From CAZMCC01 sp964564695 (lineage in GTDB: Bacteria > Planctomycetota > Phycisphaerae > Phycisphaerales > UBA1924), in the NCBI GenBank assembly GCA_964564695.1, contig CAZMCC010000008.1, positions 1 to 63,683 on the forward strand: DNA of 63,683 bases, written 5' to 3'. Of this stretch, positions 1-8,414 are shown piece after piece (position 1 is the first letter of the stretch; each line of letters opens with the position of its first letter). Below the pieces are notes generated by a model, which worked only from the letters and a program-made list of their open reading frames with translations, ran no database searches and had not been told where the DNA came from. Both the position numbers and the translations under genes were made by a program.

Positions 1-1
1 G

Positions 2-1378
2 GGCTTTGGCTCGGCCGTTCCCGAGCCGGATGTCGATCTGACCGCCTTCCGCGTCACTGCAGGAGAACGCGACATTGCCGCCGAGCCCGTTGTCCCCGGG
101 CCAATCGATCCCGGGCCCGTGCCCGCGAGCCTGCTCCGGGTGCCCGGGTTCATTGACGAGGTCATCGACTACTCGCTGAGCAACGCCCCGTATCCAGAGC
201 CGGTGCTGGCGTTCTGCGGCGCGGTAGCGCTCCAGGCCACGCTGGCGGGCCGCAAGGTCCGCGACCCGCAAGACAACCGCCCGGCTGTGTACCTGCTCGG
301 CCTGGCTAACACAGGCACGGGAAAGGACTTCCCGCGCAAGGTGAACCAGCGGATCCTGACCGAGGCCGGGATGCCCGGCGCGTTCGCCGACGGCTTCGCC
401 AGCGGCGAGGGCCTCGAGGACCGCATGCACCTCATGCCGGTCATGCTCTTCCAGACCGACGAGATCGACACGCTCATGCAGGCGATCAGCGGGTACGGGG
501 CCAAGCGCGACCCGCGCTACGAGGGCATCATGCAGGTGATGCTGAAGCTGTACACCTCGGCCAGCGCCACCTATCCCCTGCGGGTGAAGGCCAGCGATGC
601 GGAGCCGCGGACGATCGACCAGCCGTGCCTGTGCCTGTTCGGCACCGCGATCCCGGACATCTTCTACGAGGCGCTTTCCCCGAAGATGCTCTCCAACGGC
701 TTCTTCGCCCGAATGCTCATCCTCGAGGCGGGCCGGCGCGGAAGCGGGCAGGACGCGGACGTGCGCGATCTGCCCAGGTCGATCGTCAAGTGGGCCAAGT
801 GGTGGGCTGACTTCAAACCCGGCAAGGGCAACCTGAACGCCGAGCACCCGGTGCCTCGGATGGTTGATGCGACGCCCGACGCTCGCGGGCGTCTGAGCGA
901 GATCCGGGCGCTGGCCGATGCCGCCTACTCGGACGCCGAGTCGCGGTCGGACCAGGCGGGCATGGCGCTCTGGGCCCGTGCCAATGAGAAGGCCCGCCGT
1001 CTGGCGCTGGTGTACGCCTGCAGCGCATCCCACCGCGAACCCCAGATCACGCTGGATGCCGTCAACTGGGCGTGGTCGCTCGTGGACCACCAGACGCGGA
1101 GGATGCTCTTCAAGGCCAGCCAGCATGTCAGCGCCGGCGACTTCGAGAGCCAGTGCAAGGCCGTGCTCCGCGTGCTGCGGGAATGGTCGGCGAAGCACCC
1201 CGCCGATGCTTGGATGCCCTTCTGGCAACTGAGCCGGCGCCTGGCGTGGTCGCCCAAGGAGCACGACGACGTGCGAACGGCATTGCTCAATCAGCGCCGC
1301 ATCGAATACACCGAGCGGACCACGCGGGGCACGCCCCAAAGGCTGTACCGGCTCGCCGATGACGTTGCCGGCGCATGA
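2..1378 (+). CDS. DUF3987-type helicase/primase-like protein, 5' end cut by window
   Basis: The frame is open from base 2, so the protein begins before the window; the first visible start is a GTG at 119, giving 419 residues. A glycine-rich loop, NTGTGKD, lies about 65 residues after that GTG and looks like a P-loop. It is followed by TDEID and by a block ending in PCLCLFGTAIP and GFFARML, the pattern of DUF3987 proteins, which sit next to primase or recombinase genes in phages and integrative elements. Their role is thought to be NTP-dependent work during element replication; that is family knowledge and not shown here. The C-terminal 100 residues resemble a winged-helix segment. Confidence in the family is moderate because the N-terminal domain is missing. 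Confidence 0.6.
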   Translation, partial: GFGSAVPEPDVDLTAFRVTAGERDIAAEPVVPGPIDPGPVPASLLRVPGFIDEVIDYSLSNAPYPEPVLAFCGAVALQATLAGRKVRDPQDNRPAVYLLGLANTGTGKDFPRKVNQRILTEAGMPGAFADGFASGEGLEDRMHLMPVMLFQTDEIDTLMQAISGYGAKRDPRYEGIMQVMLKLYTSASATYPLRVKASDAEPRTIDQPCLCLFGTAIPDIFYEALSPKMLSNGFFARMLILEAGRRGSGQDADVRDLPRSIVKWAKWWADFKPGKGNLNAEHPVPRMVDATPDARGRLSEIRALADAAYSDAESRSDQAGMALWARANEKARRLALVYACSASHREPQITLDAVNWAWSLVDHQTRRMLFKASQHVSAGDFESQCKAVLRVLREWSAKHPADAWMPFWQLSRRLAWSPKEHDDVRTALLNQRRIEYTERTTRGTPQRLYRLADDVAGA

Positions 1379-1533
1379 AATCATGCCCCAATCACACTCA
1401 AAGCCGAGCGCCGAGGGGCATTTGACCCGTCAAGAGGTCTCGGATGGCCTTCGGCACAGCACGTTCGCAAAGGCCGACCCCCGATTCCATGTCGCCAGCG
1501 TGGGGGGCGACCAACCTGTTGCGCCTATCGCAG

Positions 1534-1551
1534 CCTCTTGCGCGCAAGAGG
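1534..1551. repeat. 18-bp perfect palindrome
   Basis: The sequence CCTCTTGCGCGCAAGAGG reads the same on both strands. It begins about 155 bases after the stop of the helicase-like gene and could be a dimer-binding site or a short terminator stem; there is no T-run after it. Confidence 0.6.
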
Positions 1552-1725
1552 TTCGGCGCAGAAACATCGAGAAAACAGGTACAAAACAACAACACCCCCC
1601 TCTCTTTCTACCTATTGCGCCCACCCCCCCGCGCGCCGGAGCACCCTTGGGGGGCGCGCAACAGGTAGGCGCAATGGGTCGATGGCGTGCCGACCGCAGG
1701 CCATCGACGTACCCATTCGGACAAA

Positions 1726-1750
1726 GCAGGTCGAGTGCCAGGCCGCGCCT
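1726..1750 (+). repeat. direct repeat, copy 1
   Basis: A 25-bp unit with core GTGCCAGGCCGCGCCT, repeated at 2025-2049 with a single mismatch (A/C after the GCAGGTCG segment). The copies are 299 bp apart inside the gene-free region. Confidence 0.7.
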
Positions 1751-1795
1751 TCCCCGAGCGTTGCAGCCGCGTTTCGCCGTCGCGCACTGCCGCAG

Positions 1796-1809
1796 ACTGT
1801 CACGACAGT
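1796..1809. promoter_or_regulatory. palindrome ACTGTCACGACAGT, candidate operator
   Basis: ACTGT and ACAGT are exact inverted arms around CACG. A related palindrome, ACTGTCGCGTCAGT, follows at 1882-1895 (12 of 14 bases equal). Two similar palindromes 86 bp apart suggest cooperative binding by a regulator of the element. Confidence 0.4.
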
Positions 1810-1881
1810 TGACATTGTGGTGGGGGTCGTTCCGCGTGCGCGCGCGCCCCGGCGCGCCCGCGTGCATAGGTAACAATTGGA

Positions 1882-1895
1882 ACTGTCGCGTCAGT
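1882..1895. promoter_or_regulatory. palindrome ACTGTCGCGTCAGT, second copy
   Basis: Partner of the site at 1796-1809; see that entry. The outer ACTG/CAGT arms are symmetrical and the centre differs at two positions. Confidence 0.35.
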
Positions 1896-2024
1896 GCGCG
1901 GCAGTGCGCTCCAGCGACCCCCAGCCCCGGGCTCCCGCCCGTGGGCCACGACGTTGGCCCGGGCGGCGTCCGTCGCGGAACGTCGGGGCGCGGTACGCCC
2001 ATCGCCCCGGCCAACCACGCCCAG

Positions 2025-2049
2025 GCAGGTCGCGTGCCAGGCCGCGCCT
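2025..2049 (+). repeat. direct repeat, copy 2
   Basis: Second copy of the 25-bp unit first seen at 1726-1750, same orientation, one mismatch. Confidence 0.7.
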
Positions 2050-2454
2050 ATCACCAGCCCAACAGCCCGAAGCCTAACGGCGGGGGTGAGGGGGTCGGTA
2101 GGTACTTCCCCGCCCGCGTCGCGTTGCTACGCCCGCGGGAACAGCCGCGCTTGGAGACAGAGTTTGTTTGCGCGTCCGAGCGCCGACGGTCTCGTGGCGG
2201 GGATTGGTACGCCCCGCCGCGAGGACGCGACGTGGGCGATCGTGGGCCAACCCGTGGCCAACGGGCGGGTGGGGAAGCCGCGCTGTGCGGCCCGCTTTCC
2301 CGCTCCACCCACATTTTTGGCCGAGTTGCCCACATGTCGCAAAATCATCGAGAAATGCAGGTCGATCGCCTTGCCTGTTCGCCATCAGCCGGCCAATGTG
2401 TGTCCAACGCGAGCGGGAACAACGCACCCCCCGCACGCGACGGAAACCACGAAC

Positions 2455-2805
2455 ATGAACGCGACCACGAAGACCACGATCGACCTCGCCAAGACCCTCG
2501 CCAAGAGCGGGTTCCACATCCCCGCGATCGAGATCCACACGCCCGACGGGCGCACCTGGAACATCGCGACGGTCCCCGCCGGACGCGGCCGCCACCTCGA
2601 CGGGCACTGGGGACCGCGCCCCGGAGCGCTGGGCGGCTTCCGCCTCTTCGAGATCGACGGCGATACCGACGCCCCCAACGAGCACGACGCGATCGACGGC
2701 GACACCTGGGCCGCCGATGAGTTGGTCGACTACCTCCGGGCGGTTGGCCAACCGAAAGGCACGACGAGTTGGGACCGCAAGAACGACAACCACCCGACGA
2801 CCTGA
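2455..2805 (+). CDS. hypothetical protein of the mobile element, 116 aa
   Basis: Not recognised. The ATG at 2455 opens a normal protein (MNATTKTTIDLAKTLAKSG...), while the frame upstream is low-complexity Arg/Pro sequence, so this start was chosen. The sequence is hydrophilic and acidic in its second half, has no membrane segment or cysteine pair, and contains a likely beta-rich core (residues 20-70). A strong hairpin overlaps its stop codon. It is the first of five small plus-strand genes of unknown role, a layout typical of orphan gene clusters in phages and integrative elements. Confidence 0.6.
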   Translation: MNATTKTTIDLAKTLAKSGFHIPAIEIHTPDGRTWNIATVPAGRGRHLDGHWGPRPGALGGFRLFEIDGDTDAPNEHDAIDGDTWAADELVDYLRAVGQPKGTTSWDRKNDNHPTT

Positions 2806-2826
2806 AGCCCGCGTAATGCGGGCTTC
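2804..2826 (+). terminator. hairpin at the end of the 2455 gene
   Basis: Perfect 9-bp stem GAAGCCCGC / GCGGGCTTC with a 5-base loop, overlapping the stop codon and followed by GCTGTTT. Rho-independent-like, although the T-run is short. Confidence 0.65.
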
Positions 2827-2833
2827 GCTGTTT

Positions 2834-2865
2834 ACCAGAGACCACCAACCCAAAGGAGCACGACC
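2834..2865 (+). promoter_or_regulatory. duplicated leader with ribosome binding site
   Basis: The 32 bases before the 2866 start, with CCACCAACC then AAAGGAG, are nearly repeated before the next gene at 3129-3159 (CCACCAACC then AAGGAG). The shared leader suggests duplication of a gene start or co-regulated translation of two unrelated small proteins. Confidence 0.5.
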
Positions 2866-3129
2866 ATGACGAAGCGCACAACCAAGACCACGAAGCCCGA
2901 ACCCACCGCCGCCGAGGCCTACGCAGCGAGGCGCAACGACATCGCCCGCCTGATGGACGTGCTGCAGATGGAACTCGACAAGCACGCCGAGGGGGCGAAG
3001 GCCGACCCGCGCAACTGGGGCTTCGCGGGAAGCCTCGGGAAGGTCCGCAGCGACCTGATCGACCTGGTCGGGTTCCTCAGCAACATGGATCCCGAGCACG
3101 TCGAGGCCTTTCTGAACGACGCCGAGTGA
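2866..3129 (+). CDS. hypothetical protein, 87 aa
   Basis: Not recognised. AAAGGAG lies 7 bases before the ATG. The N-terminus is Lys/Thr-rich (MTKRTTKTTKPEPT), the rest is helical and acidic (RNDIARLMDVLQ, LIDLVGFLSNM). No cysteine, signal peptide or membrane segment. Its leader matches that of the next gene, 30 bases downstream, so the two are probably expressed together. Confidence 0.65.
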   Translation: MTKRTTKTTKPEPTAAEAYAARRNDIARLMDVLQMELDKHAEGAKADPRNWGFAGSLGKVRSDLIDLVGFLSNMDPEHVEAFLNDAE

Positions 3130-3159
3130 CCAGAACCACCAACCGCAAGGAGCAACGCC

Positions 3160-3444
3160 ATGACCATCAAGACGATCGTGATCGAGGGCATCGACCAAGA
3201 CATCAGCATCCGCCGCACCGAGCGCGGTGCGGAAGTGACCATCGAGCAGCACACTCGCCGAGCGGGCAAGCAAGACATCTGCATCGCGCACATCGCCCGC
3301 GACGAGAACCGGGATAGCCGCTACGCCAAGGCCGCCGAGGTCGCCAAGGTGGTCTACGGGACCGACCGCCGCGGCCGCGCCGCCGCCACCAACTCGATGG
3401 TCCACGACGTGCTCAACGAGATGGAGCGCGTCGCGGGCTGCTAG
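3160..3444 (+). CDS. hypothetical protein, 94 aa
   Basis: Not recognised. A good ribosome binding site, AAGGAG, precedes the ATG by 8 bases. The N-terminal half looks like alternating beta strands (TIKTIVIEGI, ISIRRTERG, VTIEQH), the C-terminal half is helical (YAKAAEVAKVVYGT). Part of the orphan gene cluster of the left flank; no function can be proposed from sequence. Confidence 0.65.
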   Translation: MTIKTIVIEGIDQDISIRRTERGAEVTIEQHTRRAGKQDICIAHIARDENRDSRYAKAAEVAKVVYGTDRRGRAAATNSMVHDVLNEMERVAGC

Positions 3445-3549
3445 CCCGCCCCACGCGCCCCCCCATGCGCCGCCGCGGGAGACCGCGCCGGACGCGATTC
3501 CCCGCCGCAATGTGCGGCGGGATTCCGCACCCGTAGTTGGGAGATTCGC

Positions 3550-3999
3550 ATGAGTACGAAGTCCAAGAAGCCCCGCACCCCCAAGATGTCCAAGAGCGCC
3601 GCCCGCGCCGAGGGCGCGGCCAAAACCGAGCGCGCCCGCAAGGCCGCGCTCGCGGAGATCGAGGACCGCCTGGACGGGAAGCCCGCGCCCGCCGCGAATG
3701 GCAAGGGCGGCAAGGCCCCCAAGACGCCCAAGGCCCCGAAGGCTCCGAAGGAGAAGAAGCCCAAGCGCGTCAGCGCCCTCGACGCCGCGGCGCAGGTGCT
3801 CGCCGCCTCGGAAGTGCCAATGCGGGCCAAGGAGATGATCGCCAAGATGGAGGCGAAGGGCCTCTGGAAGAGCCCCGGCGGCAAGACGCCCGAGGCCACG
3901 CTCTACGCCGCCATCATCCGTGAGATCGCCGCCAAGGGCACCGCCGCTCGCTTCAAGAAGCACGAGCGCGGCGTCTTTGTCGCGGGGAAGGGAGCCTGA
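3550..3999 (+). CDS. HARE-HTH (winged helix) protein with basic N-terminus
   Basis: A 149-residue protein in two parts. Residues 1-75 are Lys/Ala/Pro-rich and basic, with repeated KAPK units, as in nucleic-acid-binding tails. Residues 76-147 match the HARE-HTH winged-helix pattern: a helix (ALDAAAQVLAAS), a second (MRAKEMIAKMEAKGLW), a short Gly/Pro turn, then TPEATLYAAIIREIAAKG and a basic strand ending in VFVAG. The family occurs in RNA polymerase delta subunit, chromatin proteins and restriction enzymes and is thought to bind DNA or sense DNA features. Here it is a stand-alone protein in the left flank, so a silencing or regulatory role is plausible but inferred. Confidence 0.75.
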   Translation: MSTKSKKPRTPKMSKSAARAEGAAKTERARKAALAEIEDRLDGKPAPAANGKGGKAPKTPKAPKAPKEKKPKRVSALDAAAQVLAASEVPMRAKEMIAKMEAKGLWKSPGGKTPEATLYAAIIREIAAKGTAARFKKHERGVFVAGKGA

Positions 4000-4002
4000 T
4001 CC

Positions 4003-4269
4003 ATGAGCGCCACCCCGGCTCCCCAGCCCGCGCCTACCCAAGCCCAACTCGATGCCGTGCTGCAGGCCGCGCGCTACCTGCTCGGAGCACGGCAGGACCG
4101 GATGCTCACCATCGAGGAATGGACGGACCTGGCGCGGGCTGTTGCAGCCTGCCAAGAGCGCAAGACGGCCGACTACCTGACCGAGAACGACCTCGAGGAC
4201 ATCGCCGAGCGCTACGCCCTTGAATGGGACGAAGCGACCGACGGCCCGCTCCCGAACCTCGACAAGTGA
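4003..4269 (+). CDS. hypothetical protein, 88 aa
   Basis: Starts three bases after the stop of the winged-helix gene, so the two are likely co-translated. It is all helical and acidic (LDAVLQAARYLL, TIEEWTDLARAVAACQ, NDLEDIAERYAL), with one cysteine and no membrane segment. Not recognised. It is the last plus-strand gene before the metal island and is followed by a terminator-like hairpin. Confidence 0.6.
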   Translation: MSATPAPQPAPTQAQLDAVLQAARYLLGARQDRMLTIEEWTDLARAVAACQERKTADYLTENDLEDIAERYALEWDEATDGPLPNLDK

Positions 4270-4326
4270 GGCGTTCACGTGCGTCGCCGGGCCCGAGTCT
4301 AAGCGCAGCCGTTCCGTCTCTTTCAC

Positions 4327-4352
4327 GCCCCGCCCGCGGTCGGGGCTTTCTC
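4327..4352 (+). terminator. terminator between the left flank and copA
   Basis: Stem GCCCCG / CGGGGC with an 8-base loop, followed by TTTCTCT. It separates the plus-strand orphan genes from the minus-strand copper operon, whose last stop is at 4368. Confidence 0.6.
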
Positions 4353-4367
4353 TGCGGCCGGGGTTGT

Positions 4368-6851
4368 TCAACTCTCACTCGCGCGGGCCAGCCGCAGGCT
4401 GTTGAGCACCACGCTCACGCTGCTGAACGCCATCGCCGCGCTCGCGATGATTGGCGAGAGCAGCCAGCCCGTGAACGGGAACAGCACACCCGCCGCGATG
4501 GGTATGCCGACCACGTTGTAGATGAACGCCCAGAAGAGGTTCTGCCTGATCGTCCGCATGGTCGCGTGCGAGAGGGCGATGGCCTGGGGCACGGCCCGCA
4601 GGTCGCCCCGCATGAGCGTGATGTCCGCGGACTCCATCGCCACGTCAGTGCCGGTTCCAACCGCGAGGCCCACATCGGCCTGCGCGAGCGCCGGGGCGTC
4701 ATTGATACCGTCGCCGACCATTCCCACGACGTGCCCCTCGGCTTGGAGGGCTTTGACCTTTTCCGCCTTGTCCTTGGGCAGGACTTCCGCGAACACCAGG
4801 TCCACGCCGACCTGTGAGGCGACCGCCTCGGCCGTCCGCTGGTTGTCGCCGGTCATCATGACCACGCGCAGACCGAGCGCGTGCATCGTGGCGATGGCCT
4901 CCTTCGACTCGGGCCGCACCGTATCGGCGACCGCGACGATCCCGCCTTCTCGTCCGTCCACCGCGACGAACATGGGCGTGCGCCCCATCGCCGCCAGACC
5001 CGCGGCCTTCTCGGCCAGCGTGGACCGGATACCGCGCTGCTCGAGCAACGCCGCCTTGCCGACGAGTACAGCCCGGCCGTCCACCGTGGCTTCGACGCCA
5101 TGCCCAACCACGGCCTGGAAGCCGATCGGCTCGGTGAGGGGCAGCCCGCGTGCCGTGGCCTCACGCACGATCGCCGCGGCGAGCGGGTGCTCGCTGTGCT
5201 GCTCGGCCGATGCGGCCAGCCGCAGCATCTCGCGTTCATCGAGCGTCCCCCCGGATGCCGGGATGACGTCCGTCACGGCAGGCTTGCCGTGCGTGATGGT
5301 GCCCGTCTTATCGAGCACGATGGCGGTGAGCTTGTGGGCGGTCTCCAGGGCCTCGCCGCCCTTGATCAGGATGCCCTTCTCCGCGCCGCGCCCCGTGCCC
5401 ACCATGATCGCCGTTGGCGTCGCCAGCCCCAGGGCGCACGGGCACGCGATGATGAGCACGGAGACGGCCGTGACCAGGGCCATGCTCAGCCGGGAGTCCA
5501 CCGGCGATCCGAACCACCAGACCGCAAACGTCACGACGGCGATGGCGATCACGATGGGAACAAACACGCCGCTGATCTTGTCGGCCAGCCGTGCGATCGG
5601 GGCCTTGCTCCCCTGGGCCTCCTGCACGAGCCGCACGATCTGTTGGAGAGCCGAGTCGGCTCCGACCTTGGTCGCGACCAGCCGCAGGGCGCCGGTGGAG
5701 TTCATGGTGGCGCCGAAGACGCTGTCGCCGGCCGCCTTCTCGACCGGCACGCTCTCGCCGGTGAGCATCGACTCGTCCACCGCGGACTGGCCGCTCTCGA
5801 CACTCCCGTCCACGGGGATCTTCTCGCCGGGGCGCACCAGCACGCGGTCACCCACGACGACGGATTCGATGGGCACGTCCTGCTCGGTGCCGTTCCGCAC
5901 AACACGAGCCGTCCTGGCCTGCATCCCGATGAGCCGCTTGATGGCGGCGCTCGTCCGCCCCGTCGCCCGGGCCTCGAAGTACTTGCCCAGCAGGATCAGC
6001 ACGATGATGATCGCGGCAGCCTCGTAGTAAACCGGCACCATCGGCATGTCGCCCATCGTGCCCTCGACATGCGCTGCGTTCGCTGCGGCTCCACCGATAC
6101 CCGCAAAGAAGCCGGGCCAGATCGTCGCCGCAAGCGAATAGAGATAGGCCGCGCCGGTCCCCATCGCCACCAGCGTGTCCATGTTGGCGCTGAAGTGCCG
6201 GAGGCCCTTCCACGCGGAGCGAAAGAACTGCCAGCCGCACCAGAACATCACTGGCGTCGTCAAGATGAGCTGGAGCCAGTTGATCCAGGGAACGTTCAGT
6301 GCCTCGATCCTTCCGTGCGACATCGCGATGACCAAGACCGGCAGCGACAGCACCGCGCCGACGATCATCTTGGTCAGCAGTCGCTTCGTCTCGACCTCGC
6401 CGACGTTCATGTGTGCCGAGTGGTCCTCACCCCCCACGCCGGCGCCCCCGCCGCTCATCGCGTGCCCGGCGTGCATTCCCGAGCCCTGCGCTGCGAGCAT
6501 CGCCGCGTGGTCGTGCCCGGCGTGTCCGTGCGGGGGATTCGCCGCCCGCGGCGCGGCGGATGTGGACGTCGCCGGCACGATCGCCTTGTACCCAATGTCA
6601 TCCACGGCCTTGGCGAGCGCCGCCGGCCCGGTCGCCGCCGGGTCGTACTTCACCGTCGCAACTTTAGTGGCGAAGTTCACGCTCGCCGACGCGACGCCGG
6701 GCTGCTTGCCCAAGCGCTTCTCGATCCGATTGGCGCACGAGGCGCACGTCATGCCCTCGATGGGCAGGTCGGCCCGCTCGACGCTCTTCGCGGCCGTCGT
6801 ATCCGTCGGTGTGGGAGCGCTGCCGTGCTGGTGTTCGTGCGCGCTGGTCAT
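4368..6851 (-). CDS. copA: Copper-exporting P1B-type ATPase CopA
   Basis: An inner-membrane pump that expels Cu(I) from the cytosol using ATP. Features in order: one HMA domain with GMTCASC at residues 33-39; a His/Met-rich linker at 105-148; membrane helices; TGES (actuator) 364-367; the CPC metal site 470-472; phosphorylation motif DKTGT 514-518; HP 554-555; GDGIND 713-718; and the C-terminal MAFSS helix. At 827 residues it is of usual length for a one-HMA CopA plus the extra linker. AAAGGA precedes the ATG by 7 bases. It is the last gene of a run that starts with an HMA chaperone and csoR behind a CsoR-like site, so copper induction is expected. Confidence 0.95.
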   Translation of the reverse strand: MTSAHEHQHGSAPTPTDTTAAKSVERADLPIEGMTCASCANRIEKRLGKQPGVASASVNFATKVATVKYDPAATGPAALAKAVDDIGYKAIVPATSTSAAPRAANPPHGHAGHDHAAMLAAQGSGMHAGHAMSGGGAGVGGEDHSAHMNVGEVETKRLLTKMIVGAVLSLPVLVIAMSHGRIEALNVPWINWLQLILTTPVMFWCGWQFFRSAWKGLRHFSANMDTLVAMGTGAAYLYSLAATIWPGFFAGIGGAAANAAHVEGTMGDMPMVPVYYEAAAIIIVLILLGKYFEARATGRTSAAIKRLIGMQARTARVVRNGTEQDVPIESVVVGDRVLVRPGEKIPVDGSVESGQSAVDESMLTGESVPVEKAAGDSVFGATMNSTGALRLVATKVGADSALQQIVRLVQEAQGSKAPIARLADKISGVFVPIVIAIAVVTFAVWWFGSPVDSRLSMALVTAVSVLIIACPCALGLATPTAIMVGTGRGAEKGILIKGGEALETAHKLTAIVLDKTGTITHGKPAVTDVIPASGGTLDEREMLRLAASAEQHSEHPLAAAIVREATARGLPLTEPIGFQAVVGHGVEATVDGRAVLVGKAALLEQRGIRSTLAEKAAGLAAMGRTPMFVAVDGREGGIVAVADTVRPESKEAIATMHALGLRVVMMTGDNQRTAEAVASQVGVDLVFAEVLPKDKAEKVKALQAEGHVVGMVGDGINDAPALAQADVGLAVGTGTDVAMESADITLMRGDLRAVPQAIALSHATMRTIRQNLFWAFIYNVVGIPIAAGVLFPFTGWLLSPIIASAAMAFSSVSVVLNSLRLARASES

Positions 6852-6878
6852 GGTCGTCCTTTGCTGTCCCGGTCAACC

Positions 6879-7067
6879 TCACGGCGTGGCTGCGGTCGTA
6901 GTCCGTTCCTTCGGCGAGCGCGAAGCCGCCGTTTCTTGGCTGTTCTTCTTGAGCGCCGCGCCGGCGATGAGCGCTCCGACCACGAACACACCCACGATCA
7001 GGGGCACGAACCTCCGCCACCCCGTCGCCGGGGCGTTGTCGTCATGGCTGCCGCAGTTGCAACTCAT
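6879..7067 (-). CDS. small membrane protein with N-terminal Cys/His motif
   Basis: 62 residues: MSCNCGSHDD at the N-terminus offers two Cys and one His as a metal site; one membrane helix follows (FVPLIVGVFVVGALIAGAAL), then a polar basic tail. GAGGTGAACC precedes the ATG. It lies 27 bases upstream of copA in the same direction, so it may pass copper to, or stabilise, the pump. Similar short Cys-membrane proteins occur in mercury and copper loci, but no named family was recognised. Confidence 0.7.
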   Translation of the reverse strand: MSCNCGSHDDNAPATGWRRFVPLIVGVFVVGALIAGAALKKNSQETAASRSPKERTTTAATP

Positions 7068-7091
7068 GGTTCACCTCGCCATTGCATCACT

Positions 7092-8381
7092 CTACACGAG
7101 CACCCGGCTGACGGCCTCGACCGCTTTGAGCCCTGTGCCGAACCGGGCCATTGACTCGCGGTTTTTCTCTAGCTCCCCATAAGGCAGGAACCGCACGCTC
7201 AAGTCGGCGACGCGCCGGAACGCGGGCCTCGCCAGTTGCTGACGAACATCATCCTCCCGCGCATCGGGCGCGACCAAGAAGAGTCTCACCCCCGCGTGGT
7301 CGGGCACACCCAGCGCGAGGTCCAGCATCCGCACGATGCCCGAGTAGATGCTCGTGGTGTGCTCGACCTCGAACGCGGCCGTCACTCGTCCCACGCCAGT
7401 GCCGTTGCTTCCGGCCCGCTCCAGCCAGAGCACGTCGATGAGCCGGATCGCCTCCGCGCCCGTGGAGGCTTCCACCGTCGCCGGGAGCGCATCCACGCAC
7501 CCATCGCACAGGCGGCCGCCCACGACGGCCCGGTTGCGGTCGTTGGCCGCGACCCACACGTCAAAGCCCAGCGAGCGGCCCAGGTCGCGCAGCCATCCCT
7601 GCACCTGTGCGTGCGAGCGATCCTCCTGCTCGGCGGTTTTCTGGGCCTTCACGGCGGCGGCGGACTCGTCGCGGACTTTCTTGAGGTCCGCCTCCCACGC
7701 GGCCAGCGCGCCGGCGTCATCCTCACGCGGCGGCGCGGTGTAGCGCCCGCTCCCCACATCGAACAGCAGCCCCGCGACTGCTCCAAGGTCGTTGCTCAAC
7801 ATTGCCCGGTGCTCGGCGTTCATCCGCAGCACGCCCTCGCGCATGGCGAGGTACTCTGCCCACGATCCGAGCTTCACCTTCGAGCCGGTGAGCGCGTTGT
7901 ACCCCTTGACGATCGCGGTGTTGAACGGCGGCACCAGCGTCGGGTGGAGGAAGTAGAGCATGTTGGCCGCCGCGGGACCGAGGCCCTTGATGCCGCGATC
8001 GGCGAGTTGACGGATCGCCCGCACCACGGCCTCCTCGGTGTCGCAGCACGCGCAGGCGTGCAGGAACCGCCCGAAGGCCCGCTGGTTTTCGGCGCTCTCG
8101 TAGATGTCGGGGATGCGGAGCTTGGGTTTCCAGAGGAAGGCGTGGTCGGCCCCCTTGAAAATCTGCCGCTGCTCGGCGATCGAGTGGACGACCGTTTCCA
8201 GCGAGGAGCCCTTGTAGACGTTCCCGAACGTGCCGTCGTCGATCTCGCGCACAACCTCGGCGATCCCCGCGCGGATGGAGCGGAAGTTCTTGATCCGCTG
8301 CTCCCACAGGAACCAGGAGCGGTAGGTTCCGCCCGCGTCGTCCTTCCACCGGGCGATGAGCTGTGCGAGTGCGTCGTTCAT
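7092..8381 (-). CDS. Restriction-nuclease-like protein with HhH-like domain
   Basis: 429 residues from the ATG at 8381 (GGAG 10 bases upstream; another ATG at 8402 would add 7 residues). Middle of the protein: GIKGLGPAAANMLYFLHP, a helix-hairpin-helix-like segment as in DNA glycosylases. C-terminal domain: LGRSLGFDVWVAANDRNR, LIDVLWLE, then AAFEVEHTTSIYSGIVRM, the conserved core of a PD-(D/E)XK-like domain found in restriction enzyme and McrBC-type defence proteins, where the acidic pair of E-V-E and nearby residues would bind metal. A coiled, charged linker joins the two. It sits between csoR and the small membrane gene, an odd place for a DNA enzyme. Domain relation is from remembered family patterns; activity is untested. 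Confidence 0.6.
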   Translation of the reverse strand: MNDALAQLIARWKDDAGGTYRSWFLWEQRIKNFRSIRAGIAEVVREIDDGTFGNVYKGSSLETVVHSIAEQRQIFKGADHAFLWKPKLRIPDIYESAENQRAFGRFLHACACCDTEEAVVRAIRQLADRGIKGLGPAAANMLYFLHPTLVPPFNTAIVKGYNALTGSKVKLGSWAEYLAMREGVLRMNAEHRAMLSNDLGAVAGLLFDVGSGRYTAPPREDDAGALAAWEADLKKVRDESAAAVKAQKTAEQEDRSHAQVQGWLRDLGRSLGFDVWVAANDRNRAVVGGRLCDGCVDALPATVEASTGAEAIRLIDVLWLERAGSNGTGVGRVTAAFEVEHTTSIYSGIVRMLDLALGVPDHAGVRLFLVAPDAREDDVRQQLARPAFRRVADLSVRFLPYGELEKNRESMARFGTGLKAVEAVSRVLV

Positions 8382-8414
8382 GCGGTCATTGCTCCAAACC
8401 ATCCGCCGGGCCGT

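Larger units (their letters stand above)
1379..2454. other. gene-free control region of the mobile element
   Basis: About 1.08 kb without a convincing gene. Long open frames cross it, but their products are Arg/Pro/Gly-rich with no start signal. It holds an 18-bp perfect palindrome (1534-1551), a 25-bp direct repeat with one mismatch (1726-1750 and 2025-2049), two related 14-bp palindromes (1796-1809 and 1882-1895), and the inverted pair TTGCGCCTA / TAGGCGCAA near 1519 and 1667. Such density between the helicase-like gene and the orphan genes suggests a control, replication or transfer region; this is inference. Confidence 0.5.

Noticed and set aside
1359..2720. 453-residue frame in the left flank
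   Set aside because: Low-complexity Arg/Pro/Gly product that overlaps a believable gene at 2455 in another frame.
4522..7154. Long plus-strand frames opposite copA
   Set aside because: They mirror the GC-rich third positions of copA; products are Arg/His-rich without start signals or families.
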